A DNA stretch of 64,000 nucleotides from Pratylenchus scribneri (Eukaryota; Nematoda; Chromadorea; Rhabditida; Pratylenchidae). Both the position numbers and the translations under genes were made by a program. Positions 43,782 to 55,340 of this stretch are shown piece after piece. Positions within the stretch are counted from its first letter, which is position 1. Every line of letters starts with the position of its first letter. The stretch covers positions 2,852,001-2,916,000 of the forward strand of contig JAQSEB010000021.1 of assembly GCA_030063045.1 (NCBI GenBank), given 5' to 3'. Under the pieces are notes generated by a model. That model was not told where the DNA came from. It did not search any database and was given only the letters and a program-made list of their open reading frames with translations.

Positions 43782-46680
43782 GCAGAACTAATTAAGCTAC
43801 CTAAAAAATGCAGGTGGACAACAAAAGCATTTTAAGATTGATTTTACAAAATTAGAACTATTTTAAAAATTTGATAATTTTTCATGCAGAACTAATTAAG
43901 CTACCTAAAAAATGCAGGTGGACAACAAAAGCATTATAAGATTGATTTTACAAAATTATAATTATTTAAAAAATTTGATAATTTTTCATGCAGAACTAAT
44001 TAAGCTACCTAAAAAATGCAGGTGGACAACAAAAGCATTATAAGATTGATTTTACAAAATTAGAACTATTTTAAAAATTTGATAATTTTTCATGCAGAAC
44101 TAATTAAGCTACCTAAAAAATGCAGGTGGACAACAAAAGCATTATAAGATTGATTTTACAAAATTATAATTATTTAAAAAATTTGATAATTTTTCATGCA
44201 GAACTAATTAAGCTACCTAAAAAATGCAGGTGGACAACAAAAGCATTTTAAGATTGATTTTACAAAATTTGAACTATTTTAAAAATTTGATAATTTTTCA
44301 TGCAGAACTAATTAAGCTACCTAAAAAATGCAGGTGGACAACAAAAGCATTATAAGATTGATTTTACAAAATTATAATTATTTAAAAAATTTGATAATTT
44401 TTCATGCAGAACTAATTAAGCTACCTAAAAAATGCAGGTGGACAACAAAAGCATTATAAGATTGATTTTATAAAATTAGAACTATTTTAAAAATTTGACA
44501 ATTTTTCATGCAGAATTAATTATGCTACCTAAAAAATGCAGGTGGACAACAAAAGCATTATAAGATTGATTTTATAAAATTAGAACTATTTTAAAAATTT
44601 GAGAATTTTTCATGCAGAACTAATTAAGCTATCTAAAAAATGGACTAAAAACCAGGGTATACAACCAAAGCATTTTAAGATTGATTTTATAAAATTAGAA
44701 CTATTTTAAAAATTTGACAATTTTTCATGCAGAATTAATTAAGCTACCTGAAAAATGCAGGTGGACAACTAAAGCATTATAAGATTGATTTTATAAAATT
44801 AGAACTATTTTAAAAATTTGACAATTTTTCATGCAGAATTAATTAAGCTACCTGAAAAATGCAGGTGGACAACTAAAGCATTATAAGATTGATTTTACAA
44901 AATTAGAAAAATTTGATAATTTTTCATGCAGAACTAATTAAGCTACCTGAAAAATGCAGGTGGACAACAAAAGCATTATAAGATTGATTTTATAAAATTA
45001 GAACTATTTTAAAAATTTGACAATTTTTCATGCAGAATTAATTATGCTACCTAAAAAATGGACTAAAAACCAGGGTATACAACCAAAGCATTTTAAGATT
45101 GATTTTATAAAATTAGAACTATTTTAAAAATTTGACAATTTTTCATGCAGAATTAATTATGCTACCTAAAAAATGGACTAAAAACCAGGGTATACAACCA
45201 AAGCATTTTAAGATTGATTTTATAAAATTAGAACTATTTTAAAAATTTGACAATTTTTCATGCAGAATTAATTATGCTACCTAAAAAATGGACTAAAAAC
45301 CAGGGTATACAACCAAAGCATTTTAAGATTGATTTTATAAAATTAGAACTATTTTAAAAATTTGACAATTTTTCATGCAGAATTAATTATGCTACCTAAA
45401 AAATGGACTAAAAACCAGGGTATACAACCAAAGCATTTTAAGATTGATTTTATAAAATTAGAACTATTTTAAAAATTTGACAATTTTTCATGCAGAATTA
45501 ATTAAGCTACCTGAAAAATGCAGGTGGACAACAAAAGCATTATAAGATTGATTTTATAAAATTAGAACTATTTTAAAAATTTGACAATTTTTCATGCAGA
45601 ATTAATTATGCTACCTAAAAAATGGACTAAAAACCAGGGTATACAACCAAAGCATTTTAAGATTGATTTTATAAAATTAGAACTATTTTAAAAATTTGAC
45701 AATTTTTCATGCAGAATTAATTAAGCTACCTGAAAAATGCAGGTGGACAACAAAAGCATTATAAGATTGATTTTACAAAATTAGAATTATTTAAAAAATT
45801 TGATAATTTTTCATGCAGAACTAATTAAGCTACCTGAAAAATGCAGGTGGACAACAAAAGCATTATAAGATTGATTTTACAAAATTAGAATTATTTAAAA
45901 AATTTGATAATTTTTCATGCAGAACTAATTAAGCTACCTGAAAAATGCAGGTGGACAACAAAAGCATTTTAAGATTGATTTTACAAAATTAGAACTATTT
46001 TAAAAATTTGATAATTTTTCATGCAGAACTAATTAAGCTACCTAAAAAATGCAGGTGGACAACAAAAGCATTATAAGATTGATTTTACAAAATTAGAACT
46101 ATTTTAAAAATTTGATAATTTTTCATGCAGAACTAATTAAGCTACCTAAAAAATGCAGGTGGACAACAAAAGCATTATAAGATTGATTTTACAAAATTAG
46201 AATTATTTTAAAAATTTGATAATTTTTCATGCAGAACTAATTAAGCTACCTAAAAAATGCAGGTAGACAACAAAAGCATTATAAGATTGATTTTACAAAA
46301 TTAGAATTATTTAAAAAATTTGATAATTTTTCATGCAGAATTAATTAAGCTACCTAAAAAATGCAGGTGGACAACAAAAGCATTATAAGATTGATTTTAC
46401 AAAATTAGAATTATTTTAAAAATTTGATAATTTTTCATGCAGAACTAATTAAGCTACCTAAAAAATGCAGGTGGACAACAAAAGCATTATAAGATTGATT
46501 TTACAAAATTAGAATTATTTTAAAAATTTGATAATTTTTCATGCAGAACTAATTAAGCTACCTAAAAAATGCAGGTAGACAACAAAAGCATTATAAGATT
46601 GATTTTACAAAATTAGAATTATTTAAAAAATTTGATAATTTTTCATGCAGAATTAATTAAGCTACCTAAAAAATGTACTA
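43782..46680. repeat. Satellite 3: 104-bp unit with a second, longer variant, about 28 copies
   Basis: The base unit is CATGCAGAACTAATTAAGCT, ACCTAAAAAATGCAGGTGGA, CAACAAAAGCATTATAAGAT, TGATTTTACAAAATTAGAAC, TATTTTAAAAATTTGATAAT, TTTT. From about 44635 a second type appears in which TGCAGGTGGACAAC is replaced by TGGACTAAAAACCAGGGTATACAACC. The two types alternate between 44640 and 45700, after which the first type resumes. This is a higher-order arrangement with local homogenisation. Confidence 0.95.
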
Positions 46681-46962
46681 AAATGGAGGTAGACAAACAA
46701 AGCCTTTTTGGAAATAGTAATGAAATGAAACCTAGACTAAATATCAATAAAAAGATCTGTATTTTAAAATGTTGGAAGGTGGACAAATTTACTTCTTGCT
46801 TTTTGAAAGTCATTTTAAATCTGCTTACAAAATAATAAAATAAAAAACATTTCCCAATTAAATCAATAATATAGTTTTAATAATCAAATTAAAAAATAAT
46901 TATTTAATTATTTTATATTCTTCACTTTCATTCATCACTTTCATTTTATTGTTTTCAATTTT

Positions 46963-47627
46963 TCAATTTAGTAATGATCGTCGGCAACCCAATCCACGGC
47001 CGAGAAAGCAGCCCCGAAAATTCCTATTGAATGAAAAATATTTAATTTTCCAAAAAAAAATTATTTAATCAATTAATTTTACGCATTAAAAATTCAAAAT
47101 TAATAACAAAAACGGCTTAAAAATTAAAAAGAAATTTTAAATACTTTATATTAAATAAATATTACTAAATGGCTCTAGGGATTACATATTTTTACATTTT
47201 AATTAAATTTTTTCTAAATTTTTCATTTTTCACTCACGATAAATCATCAAGCCCAATGGAATATGCAGGAAAAAATGATTGCTGACCATAGCCCATCATT
47301 GAATTTCCATTATAATAATAATCTTAAAAATGGAAGAAATTCTAATTTAAAAATTTATTTTAAAATAAAAATAATAATTTCCTTAAATTTAATGAAAAAT
47401 TTGTGGAGATTCAGAGAAAATTTATTTTATTATTAATTTTTTTTTAAATTTTGTGTAATTGGATCACCTCCATATCCATATGCTCTTGGATAATTTGAAT
47501 AATAACATTGTTGACAAAATTGTTGTCTTTTTGTACGCAACATAGTAGTAACACCAGATTTTGAAGTAAATAAAATAGAAATTGCGAAAATTGTTAGCAG
47601 CAGGGAAGAATAATTATTGAATTGCAT
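46963..47627 (-). CDS. Small secreted Tyr/Gly-rich protein, 101 aa
   Basis: Exons 47627..47468, 47322..47238 and 47023..46963 join in phases 1 and 2. The N-terminus (MQFNNYSSLLLTIFAISILF) is a signal peptide. The mature part has RTKR, a possible furin-type site, then FCQQC, a Tyr/Gly/Asn-rich middle (YGYGDYYYNGNSMMGYG), and the end FRGCFLGRGLGCRRSLLN, giving four Cys in two pairs. The third exon is set by phase and by the GC-C-L-type end; the acceptor CAATAG is good. Secreted and processed peptides of this size in nematodes include neuropeptide-like, antimicrobial and host-interaction proteins. The sequence does not say which. Confidence 0.65.
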
Positions 47628-48127
47628 TATTTGTTAGGTTTAAAAAATATTATTGGCAAAAATCAATTATGAATTGCTCCGAATCATTTATTTATTTAAA
47701 GTAAATAATTCTATCCAAATGACCTTCATCGATTCACTGCCATTTTTAAATAATAAATTTTGAAAGGCAATTAACCTATCAATAAAAAAATGTCCATTTA
47801 TAATTTGGAAATATTTGGGTGAAGTAGGAAAATGGCGACGAAAGGGCGGATGTTGAAAAAATTACAAATTTGGAAAGATTTAGGCGATAAATACTATTTA
47901 TATAAAAATTAAAAAAAAAAAAATTTATAGAGAAAATTTAAAAAAAACATTCCAAAGAAAATATTTAGACAAAATATTCACATTCACTATTCAGTATGTT
48001 TTCATTAATAAAATTTCTTTTAATTATATATATAAATTTTCTTTTTTTTCCATTTATTATTATTTCAACAAATTTTCATCATATTCCCAATAGTGTTACA
48101 ATTGTTGCTTTTCTGTGTACATATCTG
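47628..48127. other. Intergenic, no gene seen
   Basis: AT-rich spacer between the promoter side of the small secreted-protein gene and the 3' end of the receptor gene. No repeat or coding signal stands out. Confidence 0.5.
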
Positions 48128-50283
48128 TCATGGTATTGAACGTTGTTCAATTGGTTGATTTTTGTCCAGAAATAAATTCTTCATTTGTACCATTTTAATA
48201 GCAGTAACCATGCAGCTGTTCACTGGCTTAATTTTTCGGCAATTCCAAAGATAGAGCAGTTTTTTTCGTATTGGCCTGTAAAAATTGTAAAATTAAATTT
48301 AATAACTTAAAAATTTTATAAAAAGCGAATTTTAAATTTAATTTCTATCGAAAATTAAATTAATCAAATCACTTGTTCATTATGAGATAAATTAATGGTT
48401 TGTAGCCATTGAAGAATATCCAGAGCCAGCCAAGAAAAACAGGATATGGAAATCGCACAAAATTCCATAATATATTTATTGACAATTCCATAACAAATTG
48501 TGGAAATGCCTGAATTAATTTTTTTTATAAATTTGTCAAAATTTAAAAATTAATATTATGATAAATTTTTATTTTAAATATATATTAAAAAATTATTTAT
48601 ATTAATTTTTATTTTATTTATAATGAATAGGCACTTCTACGAAATCACTAAAAAACGAAACACCAAATGGAAGAAACATCAAAAGACTAAATACCGAAAA
48701 AGGGGGAAGGACGAGCCTCGAATGGACGAAACCTCGAAAAGGAAAAAATGGGACGAAACCCCGAAAATTTGAACTTGTGTGGAAATTTTTTGGATCGATA
48801 TACCATTCGCGCATCATGATGAGCTGATCACGAATATATTTTTGGTATCGCATAAAACTCAAAAATAAAAAGCTATGGCCATAAAAGCTGTCAAATTTGT
48901 GATCTAATTAACTAAAAATGGCCATAACTTTTTGTTATTTTTTTTATTTTGTGCAAAACCAATAACATATTCGTATTCAGCACATCAAGACGCGTCTATT
49001 GGTATATAGATCCAAATTTGCCCACAAGTTCAAGTTTTCTGGGTTTCGTCCCATTTTCTCCTTTTCGAAGTTTCGTCCTTCCCCCGTTTTCGGTGTTTAG
49101 TCTTTCGAGGTTTCGTCCTTTCGGTGTTCCATCTTTTAGCGGTTTCGTAATAACGTAGATGAATACCTGTGCAAGTAGACGCAATTCAATTTGGGAAAAA
49201 CTGGGACAATTTGATTGATTAATCGAGCTAATCTTCTTTCTCTAAAAAAATAAATCTTTTAAATAATTAAAAATTAATTAAATTATATAATATCTTTCAA
49301 CGACCTGATAAATTAAGATTGCAAAAATTGTCAGATAAATGAGAAATGTTAACCATAACATTAGCAATGGCTGGTATAGGTCAAATTTATAAAGCCATGC
49401 CCACATTATAGTATCATTTGAGAATAAATAATTCCAAGTGTATTTGTAAAATCGCAGAGTTGCAGGAGAGAAGCAGAATAGCAGCTAAAAATTAAATTTG
49501 ATTAGTTTAATATTCAAATATTTTAATTTCAAAGATTCACTTGAATTATCAAACCAAAGATTAAACCAAACAAAATTAACAAATTGAATAATTGATGTTC
49601 TCTTTGTTTTGTCAAACATTTGAATCTTTTTGGTAGAAAAACTATCAATCGATTCAATGCCAATATAAATGTAAATGAAAATGAAATGGTTGAAGCTGAT
49701 TCCATTAGACTGCCCAAAAACTAAAAAAAATTTAAAAAAATATATTAAATTTTCAATTATAATTTTAAATTAATATCACCTTTTTTAATTGGAATGAAAA
49801 TGAATCATTAAAAATGATAATTATTCCACCATAGGTATGTACAACCAATTGTATGCAATCTATTAGAGAACTAAATGCCATTATACGGTAGCAGGAATTC
49901 TGACGGTACTCTTTGTATAAGAAGAAAATCTTAATTAAAATTTATATTGTAAAATTAAAAAAATTTAATATTTAAATTACAATTATTTAATATTTTATAA
50001 AAACAATTAATTAATTTATTTTAATAAAAATGAGATCATAATTAAATAGAAAATATTAATTTTAATTTATTTTTTAAAATTGAATATAATTATTTAGTAA
50101 AATATTATAATAAAATAATGTTCATTTTTAAATTAATTTTAAATTAATTGTTTTTAACTTAATTATTACAATGCATATAGAAAGTTGGAGTGTAAAGAAA
50201 AATATTGATGAAAATATATAAAGCAATCCAATTTGGAGATTATCAACAAAAGTGGCATTCGGGTTAACAAACGTTTCTTCCAT
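48128..50283 (-). CDS. Seven-TM serpentine receptor (nematode chemoreceptor type), 327 aa
   Basis: Seven exons: 50283..50170, 49929..49780, 49720..49541, 49484..49305, 49241..49167, 48509..48373 and 48275..48128. All are in frame and total 984 nt. The short N-terminus METFVNP-like start has an N-glycosylation site (NAT). TM1 is in exon 1. Exon 2 has YRIMAFSSLIDCIQLVVHTY (TM2). Exon 3 has a TM3 ending FILALNRLIVFLPKR, where LNR replaces the DRY motif, plus TM4. TM5 is in exon 4 and TM6-TM7 in exon 6, ending NGYKPLIYLIMNK, the NPxxY equivalent. A basic C-terminal tail follows. The layout fits Srx/Srt-like nematode receptors, expected in sensory neurons. The exact family is undecided. Intron 5 (657 nt) is mostly a foldback element. 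Confidence 0.85.
48638..49149. mobile_element. 512-bp foldback element in the receptor intron
   Basis: Arms of about 200 bp start TACGAAATCACTAAAAAACG on the left, and the complement of the right end reads TACGAAACCGCTAAAAGATG. Both arms share GGGACGAAACCC, GGGGGAAGGACGA and TTTGAACTTGTG-type segments. The right arm carries the AGACGCGTCT motif also seen in other elements here. Non-coding. Confidence 0.88.
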
Positions 50284-51153
50284 AGTATAGCTCGACAAAA
50301 TTTTGAAATTGAAAAAATTTTTCTAAAAGTTCTAATTAAATTTACAAATTAATTTTAGAAAAAGCTCATTTTTCGATTTAAGAGATATTCACATTTTTGC
50401 GAAATTAAAAAATTAACATCTGCCACATTGATTGAAAGCCATATTTTTGCCGCCATCATAAATTAAATTTTGCCAAAATTATTAAATAATAAGGATTGCT
50501 TTTATTATTGTGCTAAAATGGGATATTAATTTTGGGCAAATCCATTTATCGTATTTTTCTATTAGAAGACCATGGGATTATTTTTTCAGGAGCCTCTCTG
50601 AGATTGGTTACTATTAGAGGGAATGTTTCCACAAAGGGTGGACTTCTATTTACAGTACTAGCTCAGGTGGTTCGCCCTAATCTGACTGTTATGAAATGTT
50701 ATTTATTCGCGTCTTCTTCGCCCCTTCCGGGTTCAGAGAATTAATTTGTCAAGAAAAAAAAAAGTTTAAAAAATTGCATGCCACAGCTGGGAACCGAACT
50801 CCCGCCAATCATACTTATAGTACCGCGAATCAGTACTAATAAGTTTATTTCGAGGCGAGAATGGGCATAAGCTGTCGCACCGGGCCTTCGCCGGGGGCCT
50901 TAAGCCCCCAGTGGCCGAAGGGGATTGGGATTAGTTAGGCTAGACTTTATTTAATATATTTATCTTGTGCGGAAAAATGGTGATAATAAAATGTCGTTAA
51001 TGTGTTGGTAAATGGGAACTAAAAAGTGATCGGGGAAGTGAACCTTATTAGTGGAGAAAAGAGCGAGTTTAAAAATACAGATTGGGGCAATGTTTGATTG
51101 ATAGGGTGATGAGTCGATTAGGCAAAATGATGGGGTACAGTAGGATCGCGGGA
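50284..51153. other. Intergenic; GC-rich hairpin at 50885-50922 with CTAG downstream
   Basis: A strong hairpin (CCTTCGCC.. GGGGGC-CTTAA-GCCCCC ..GGCCGAAGG) is followed 18 nt later by CTAG (50940-50943). This is the general form of a Helitron 3' end, but no helicase gene lies nearby, so it could mark a non-autonomous element. A region at 50773-50882 with a B-box-like GGGAACCGAACTCCC on the minus strand precedes it. No protein gene is supported. Confidence 0.5.
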
Positions 51154-51926
51154 AGACGTTTCAGTGCCGCCAGTTCAGTGCCGCCGTTTCAGAGCCGCCG
51201 TTTCAGTGCCCGCCGTTTCAGAGCCCGCCGTTTCAGTGCCCGCCGTTTCAGTGCCGCCGTTTCAGTGCCCAGCCAAAAGGGGGACGTTTCAGTGCCACAT
51301 ATATTTTTATCGTAATTAAGCATATAAGATTTATAAATGTGTCATGTATTAAGTACCATTCGACTCCTCTCGATGAGCTGAGTTCGAATCTGCAAAAATT
51401 TTCTGCCGGAGGTCGCATAGAAAAAAAAAGTTACAATATAGTAAAATTTGGAAAAGTGAAGGGTCCCCCCTATGGGTCGAAACCTGAAAAAATTTTGAAA
51501 TTTTTCCTTGGACAAATTATAGTTCAATCGACGCGTCTCGATTAGAGAAGCTCGAATCTGCCATCAGTTTCTCATAAAACCTAAAAATATAAAAGTTATG
51601 GCCATTTATAATTTCACTTTTAGGGGTAGGATTAGGGATTTTGGGCTAGGGTTAGGGTTATGGTAGGTTTGGCATGGGTTCTAGGGGCTAAGGGATAGGG
51701 ATATGTAAGGGTTAATATAAATGCATTACCTAAGCCCGGATCCCACATACTTTAGTGATTTTTACAAGGTGGCACTGAAACGTCCCCCTTTTGGCTGGGC
51801 ACTGAAACGGCGGCACTGAAACGGCGGCACTGAAACGGCGGGCACTGAAACGGCGGGCTCTGAAACGGCGGGCACTGAAACGGCGGCTCTGAAACGGCGG
51901 CACTGAACTGGCGGCACTGAACAGAC
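51154..51926. mobile_element. 773-bp foldback with GC-rich terminal arrays
   Basis: The left end (51154-51299) is a tandem array of GCCGTTTCAGTGCCC-like 14-17 bp units ending AAAAGGGGGACGTTTCAGTG. The right end (51770-51926) is the inverted copy starting CACTGAAACGTCCCCCTTTT. The arms agree in the order of GTTTCAGTG and GTTTCAGAG units. The AT-rich middle (51300-51769) contains GACGCGTCTCGAT and a GTGAAGGGTCCCCCC motif from other elements. Frames across the arms are artefacts. Confidence 0.85.
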
Positions 51927-52173
51927 CCCCACCGCAGTAGGATAAATAGGAGAAGCCTTTAGTCATTATTGGCATTGACACATAAAAAACCAAAACTCTA
52001 TCGCCTGCGTCATCTAGTAAACCACTCAAAAGCATTTTCTCAAAATCATTAAAAATTTTAATTCGAATTGATTTTTCGTCAATTTCATATTTAGAAAAGC
52101 AGAAAATTAAAAAAAACATCAGAAAGAACAAAAATTTTGACCAAATTAATTTTGTGGCATTTCAATTTTCTAG

Positions 52174-52563
52174 GGAAATAAAAAAAAGCATCCTCATTCA
52201 TCTCACAATTACACCTTTATTTCGCTTTCCGATGAATTTGACCATCCAATACTGGCAATTTTCATCAATGGCCAGGTGAATTTAATTTGTAGAAGGAAAA
52301 AGCAATCATCAATGAAAGTGAATTTTGCTCATCAGGTGCTAACATTTTCAATGAAAATTATACATTACACCACGTTAAATGGCAAATTGCTAGGTAAAAT
52401 AATTTGAAATTCTAATTATAATGAATTTATAATAAATTCAGCGAATGGTGAATTGCCCAGAAAATTTGGAAATGTAAAATTAATTCCTGCTCTCACTTTG
52501 TACTTTTATGATGAATTAATCCCGCTTGAATTTGGAAGAACAAATGAAAATACAAACAATTAA
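52174..52563 (+). CDS. C-terminal exons of a SPRY-like protein (5' part missing)
   Basis: Exons 52174-52275, 52336-52393 and 52442-52563 join in phases 0 and 1. They read AIFINGQ, then IIHYTTLNGKLLANGE, then NVKLIPALTLYFYDELIPLEFG and a short tail. The NG-x-L... LIPALTLY... FG pattern matches the end of SPRY/B30.2 domains, which are protein-binding beta-sandwiches and are enlarged in some plant-parasitic nematodes. No start codon or upstream SPRY exons were found; the GC-rich foldback at 51154-51926 lies where they would be expected. This may be a truncated pseudogene or a gene whose first exons lie farther upstream. Confidence 0.45.
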
Positions 52564-53106
52564 TTACATTTAGTTGAATAAAAATCTAAAATATATGACG
52601 GCCAAAAGCACAAAAAAAATGAAGATAAATCAAATACATTTATGATTATTTTGAAGTTGATTTCTTTCTTTCTTGATAACATCCACTCGTATTCAATTAA
52701 TTTATTTTTAATATTTTCATCTTCGTTTAAAATAATTATAATAAAATATTTTAGAATATTTAGGGATTTTGTATTGATTCTTTGACTAGTTAATTTCATG
52801 GTTTTCATCATGCCCTTTTAAATATAAATAATAATGGGCGGGTGACATTGGTTAAAAATTTTTTAAGCAAAAAAATTGTTTAAAATAAATCATCTAAAAT
52901 GATGACCAAACCAAACACTCATTTTTCCTTTTAATTTCCAGTGTTCGCCAACGAATAATTTATTAAAAGAAATGACAAAATTCACGAGAACTATGGTCTT
53001 AATGTTTTACTAATTTAAAAGTAAAATTTTTTAAGGAAAAGACAAAATAAAATGGAAAAAAATTCGGAAATTTAAATTATACAAAATTTTGGCAAAGCTT
53101 TTTTAG
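52564..53106. other. Intergenic, no gene seen
   Basis: AT-rich. A frame after the TTTCCAG acceptor at 52935-52941 (SPTNNLLKEMTKFTRTM) could be an upstream exon of the next gene, but the donor is weak. Confidence 0.35.
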
Positions 53107-53431
53107 AAAATTTTATCATCCTATAGAAGTCCTATTGATGGCATGGGGATGTTCAAGATGTTGAGGCAGATTGCAAATTGCTTTGTTAGTTAAAAATTTA
53201 ATAAATTATCTTTTGCAGATCCAAATTACGTTGATTTCAATGCTTACGATGATGATAGTTATGAATATTATGAGGATTATTCGCGTTATGATGATTATGA
53301 TGATGATGATAACGATATTCAGAAAGTATACCGTGATAGAGACTACCTTAATTGGGACAAGGATTGATAAGAATCAGGCAGTTCGCAGAATTGATTTTGA
53401 GGATCTACAAAATCACATTGATGAAAAATAA
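53107..53431 (+). CDS. Partial gene model: acidic Asp/Tyr-rich protein
   Basis: Candidate exons 53107-53188, 53219-53325 and 53372-53431 join in phases 1 and 0. The middle exon is strikingly acidic and Tyr-rich (NAYDDDSYEYYEDYSRYDDY, then DDDDNDIQK), and the last gives NQAVRRIDFEDLQNHIDEK before the stop. The 46-nt intron 53326-53371 removes a frame that would end RDYLNWDKD. The start is not resolved. No domain is recognised; Asp/Tyr-rich acidic stretches occur in secreted and nuclear proteins alike. The model rests on composition and splice phase only. Confidence 0.35.
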
Positions 53432-54073
53432 TTCCATTTTTTGGATATACATTTCACTTATTATTTAAATCATAAATAAATCGTTTTTAAAGCTTATTTG
53501 ACAATTATCACATATTCATTGAGATTTATAAAAATGAATGATAATTTTAATGGTAATATAATATAAATTAATTTTAATTTATTTTATTATTGATTTGAAA
53601 GACTAAATTAAATTGCTAAAAAATTATATACTTAACGGCTATCTATTTTGAAATTTTTTCAGACATTAACTGAAATAGTAAATGAAATTGGCCCAAAAGT
53701 TAAATAAAAAAAAATAGGCTTATTTGTCAAATAATTTTTTATCAGCATTTTAGATTTTTGTTTGAGTTGTTCGGAAATCGGAATGCATTCTCTAATGGCT
53801 GTGTGATGTCGATTAAAAATAAAAACAAGGGAATATTACATTTTACTTTTATCAAATTCATTTTTTTGCTTCCCTATTTATAATTTACAAATTGTTCCTT
53901 TTTTTATTATTTATTTGTTCAATCTTATTCGAGCTTCATATATTATTTTGTAAAAAAATAAATAAATAGGTAAAAGATTTTTAAAAATAACTTTAAAAGA
54001 AATTAAATATTGCAGATTTATAAAAATTTTAACGAGAAAAAAAATTTTTCAATAATTTAAAATTTACGTAAGA
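53432..54073. other. Intergenic, no gene seen
   Basis: AT-rich spacer before copy D of the four-TM family, with no repeat or coding signal. Confidence 0.5.
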
Positions 54074-55340
54074 ATGCCCTCCAATTCATCGCCTTCAAAT
54101 ATTTGTTGTTGCCGAGTGGATGAGGTTTTAAGGGGATACTAAATGAATAAAAATTATAATTTATTTTGAAATTTATTTTTAGCTGGCGAAAATTTTGGCT
54201 TGGATTTTCATTGTGATAGTGGCGCTTAATTTTTCTGTCCAAATAATTAATCGAAACAGAAGCAACACCACCATAAGGAAAAATGGAGTAAGTTGTTTGA
54301 AATTTAGTGGATTTATTGAAAAAAAAAGTTTTCATAATAACTTAAAAATCAGAAAACTAATTACAATTTTTCTCTAATTAAACTAAAAATCAATTGAAAT
54401 AATTAAAGAGCTAAAACTATTATTCTCTGAGTTTACCAATTTTAGCATTAATTAAAAATTAAAATCTCATTTTTTCCACAGATTTCAGCAGACAAAGACA
54501 TTTATGATGATTTTAAATTCTATCTGCGTCCAATAAAAATTGTAATTTTTGCGCTAATTTTGATTGGATGCCACTGGAGGAAGCCGGCTTTGTTTTTACC
54601 ATATCTTATTTTCAATGTAATGGAATTATTTTCTAAAATTATTATTTTAAAATAAAGAGCAAGATTAATTTTTTTATTTAAATATAATTTTTTTCGATGC
54701 CTAAAATTATAAAAATAATTAATTACACGTCGAAAAATTTACAGATGTAATTTATAAAATTTATTTTTAGGGAATTGGCATTCTGCTTGGTTGTATTTTA
54801 GGCATTTTTGTTTGCCTTATTTTTCTTGGAATCCTAAAAGAAGAAGAAGGTTAAAAGGGAATATTTATGGTACTTGTGTAGTTTGGGTCCCCTATTTGGG
54901 TCACCTTGGTAAAAGGGAGGAAAAATGAAGGGTCCCCCCTTTGGGTGTTAGGATTTGGGTTTAGGATACAATTGGGATGATTTTTACCACATCCCCATCC
55001 CATCCCTAACATATCCCTGAATGAGCCTAACACCAAACCTGATGACCCATAGGGGGGGACCAAGCACTTTTCAAAAAGGGGACCCAAACTACACAAGTAC
55101 CATATTTATTTTTAAATTTATAAATATATATATTTAGATTCATTTCTATCGACCAGATTTGATATTTTATTTGTGTTGCTTTATATAATAGAATGCTGGA
55201 TTTATTGGGTGTACTTCAAAGCATATAAATTCATTAAGAAAGAACAAATTGATGGTGGCCCGAATCAATTGCCAATTTTTTATCAACAAACTAAGTCCAA
55301 TGATAACAATGGTAATGCTACCGAATGTACAGAGCTGTGA
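54074..55340 (+). CDS. Four-TM family, copy D, 190 aa
   Basis: Exons 54074-54124, 54183-54287, 54482-54616, 54771-54849 and 55138-55340 join in the family phases 0, 0, 0 and 1. Exon 1 reads MPSNSSPSNICCCRVDE. Hydrophobic segments follow (ILAWIFIVIVALNFSV; IVIFALILIGCHW; IGILLGCILGIFVCLIFLGI; ILFVLLYIIECWIYWVYFK). The tail has FIKKEQ and GGPNQLPIFYQQ and ends in an Asn-rich stretch. Exon 4 is longer than in the other copies and adds KEEE. All splice sites are intact, so this copy appears functional. Its neighbours are copy E on the right and the acidic-protein model on the left. A MITE fills most of intron 4. Confidence 0.8.
54867..55103. mobile_element. 237-bp MITE with perfect 26-bp terminal inverted repeats
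   Basis: The left end ATGGTACTTGTGTAGTTTGG and the following GTCCCC are exactly mirrored at 55078-55103. Inside lies a second, imperfect inverted repeat (GAAGGGTCCCCCC about 54928 and GGGGGGGACC about 55052) of the family seen in the galectin intron, so the element looks composite. It sits in intron 4 of copy D. Confidence 0.88.

Noticed and set aside
50773..50882. Possible minus-strand tRNA (GGGAGTTCGGTTCCC T-arm and distant acceptor pairing)
   Set aside because: The span is about 110 nt, the A-box is missing and the B-box has a mismatch; no normal cloverleaf forms.
51640..51715. TTAGGG-like runs suggesting telomeric repeats
   Set aside because: They are irregular (TAGGG, GGTTAGGG, GGGCTAGGG) and lie inside a foldback; nematode telomeres are usually TTAGGC.
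51082..52131. Frames rich in RRFSARRFRARRFS
   Set aside because: They are translations of the GC-rich arms of the foldback element, appearing in both arms by inversion. A non-repetitive minus-strand frame just outside (51930-52110) has no recognised domain.
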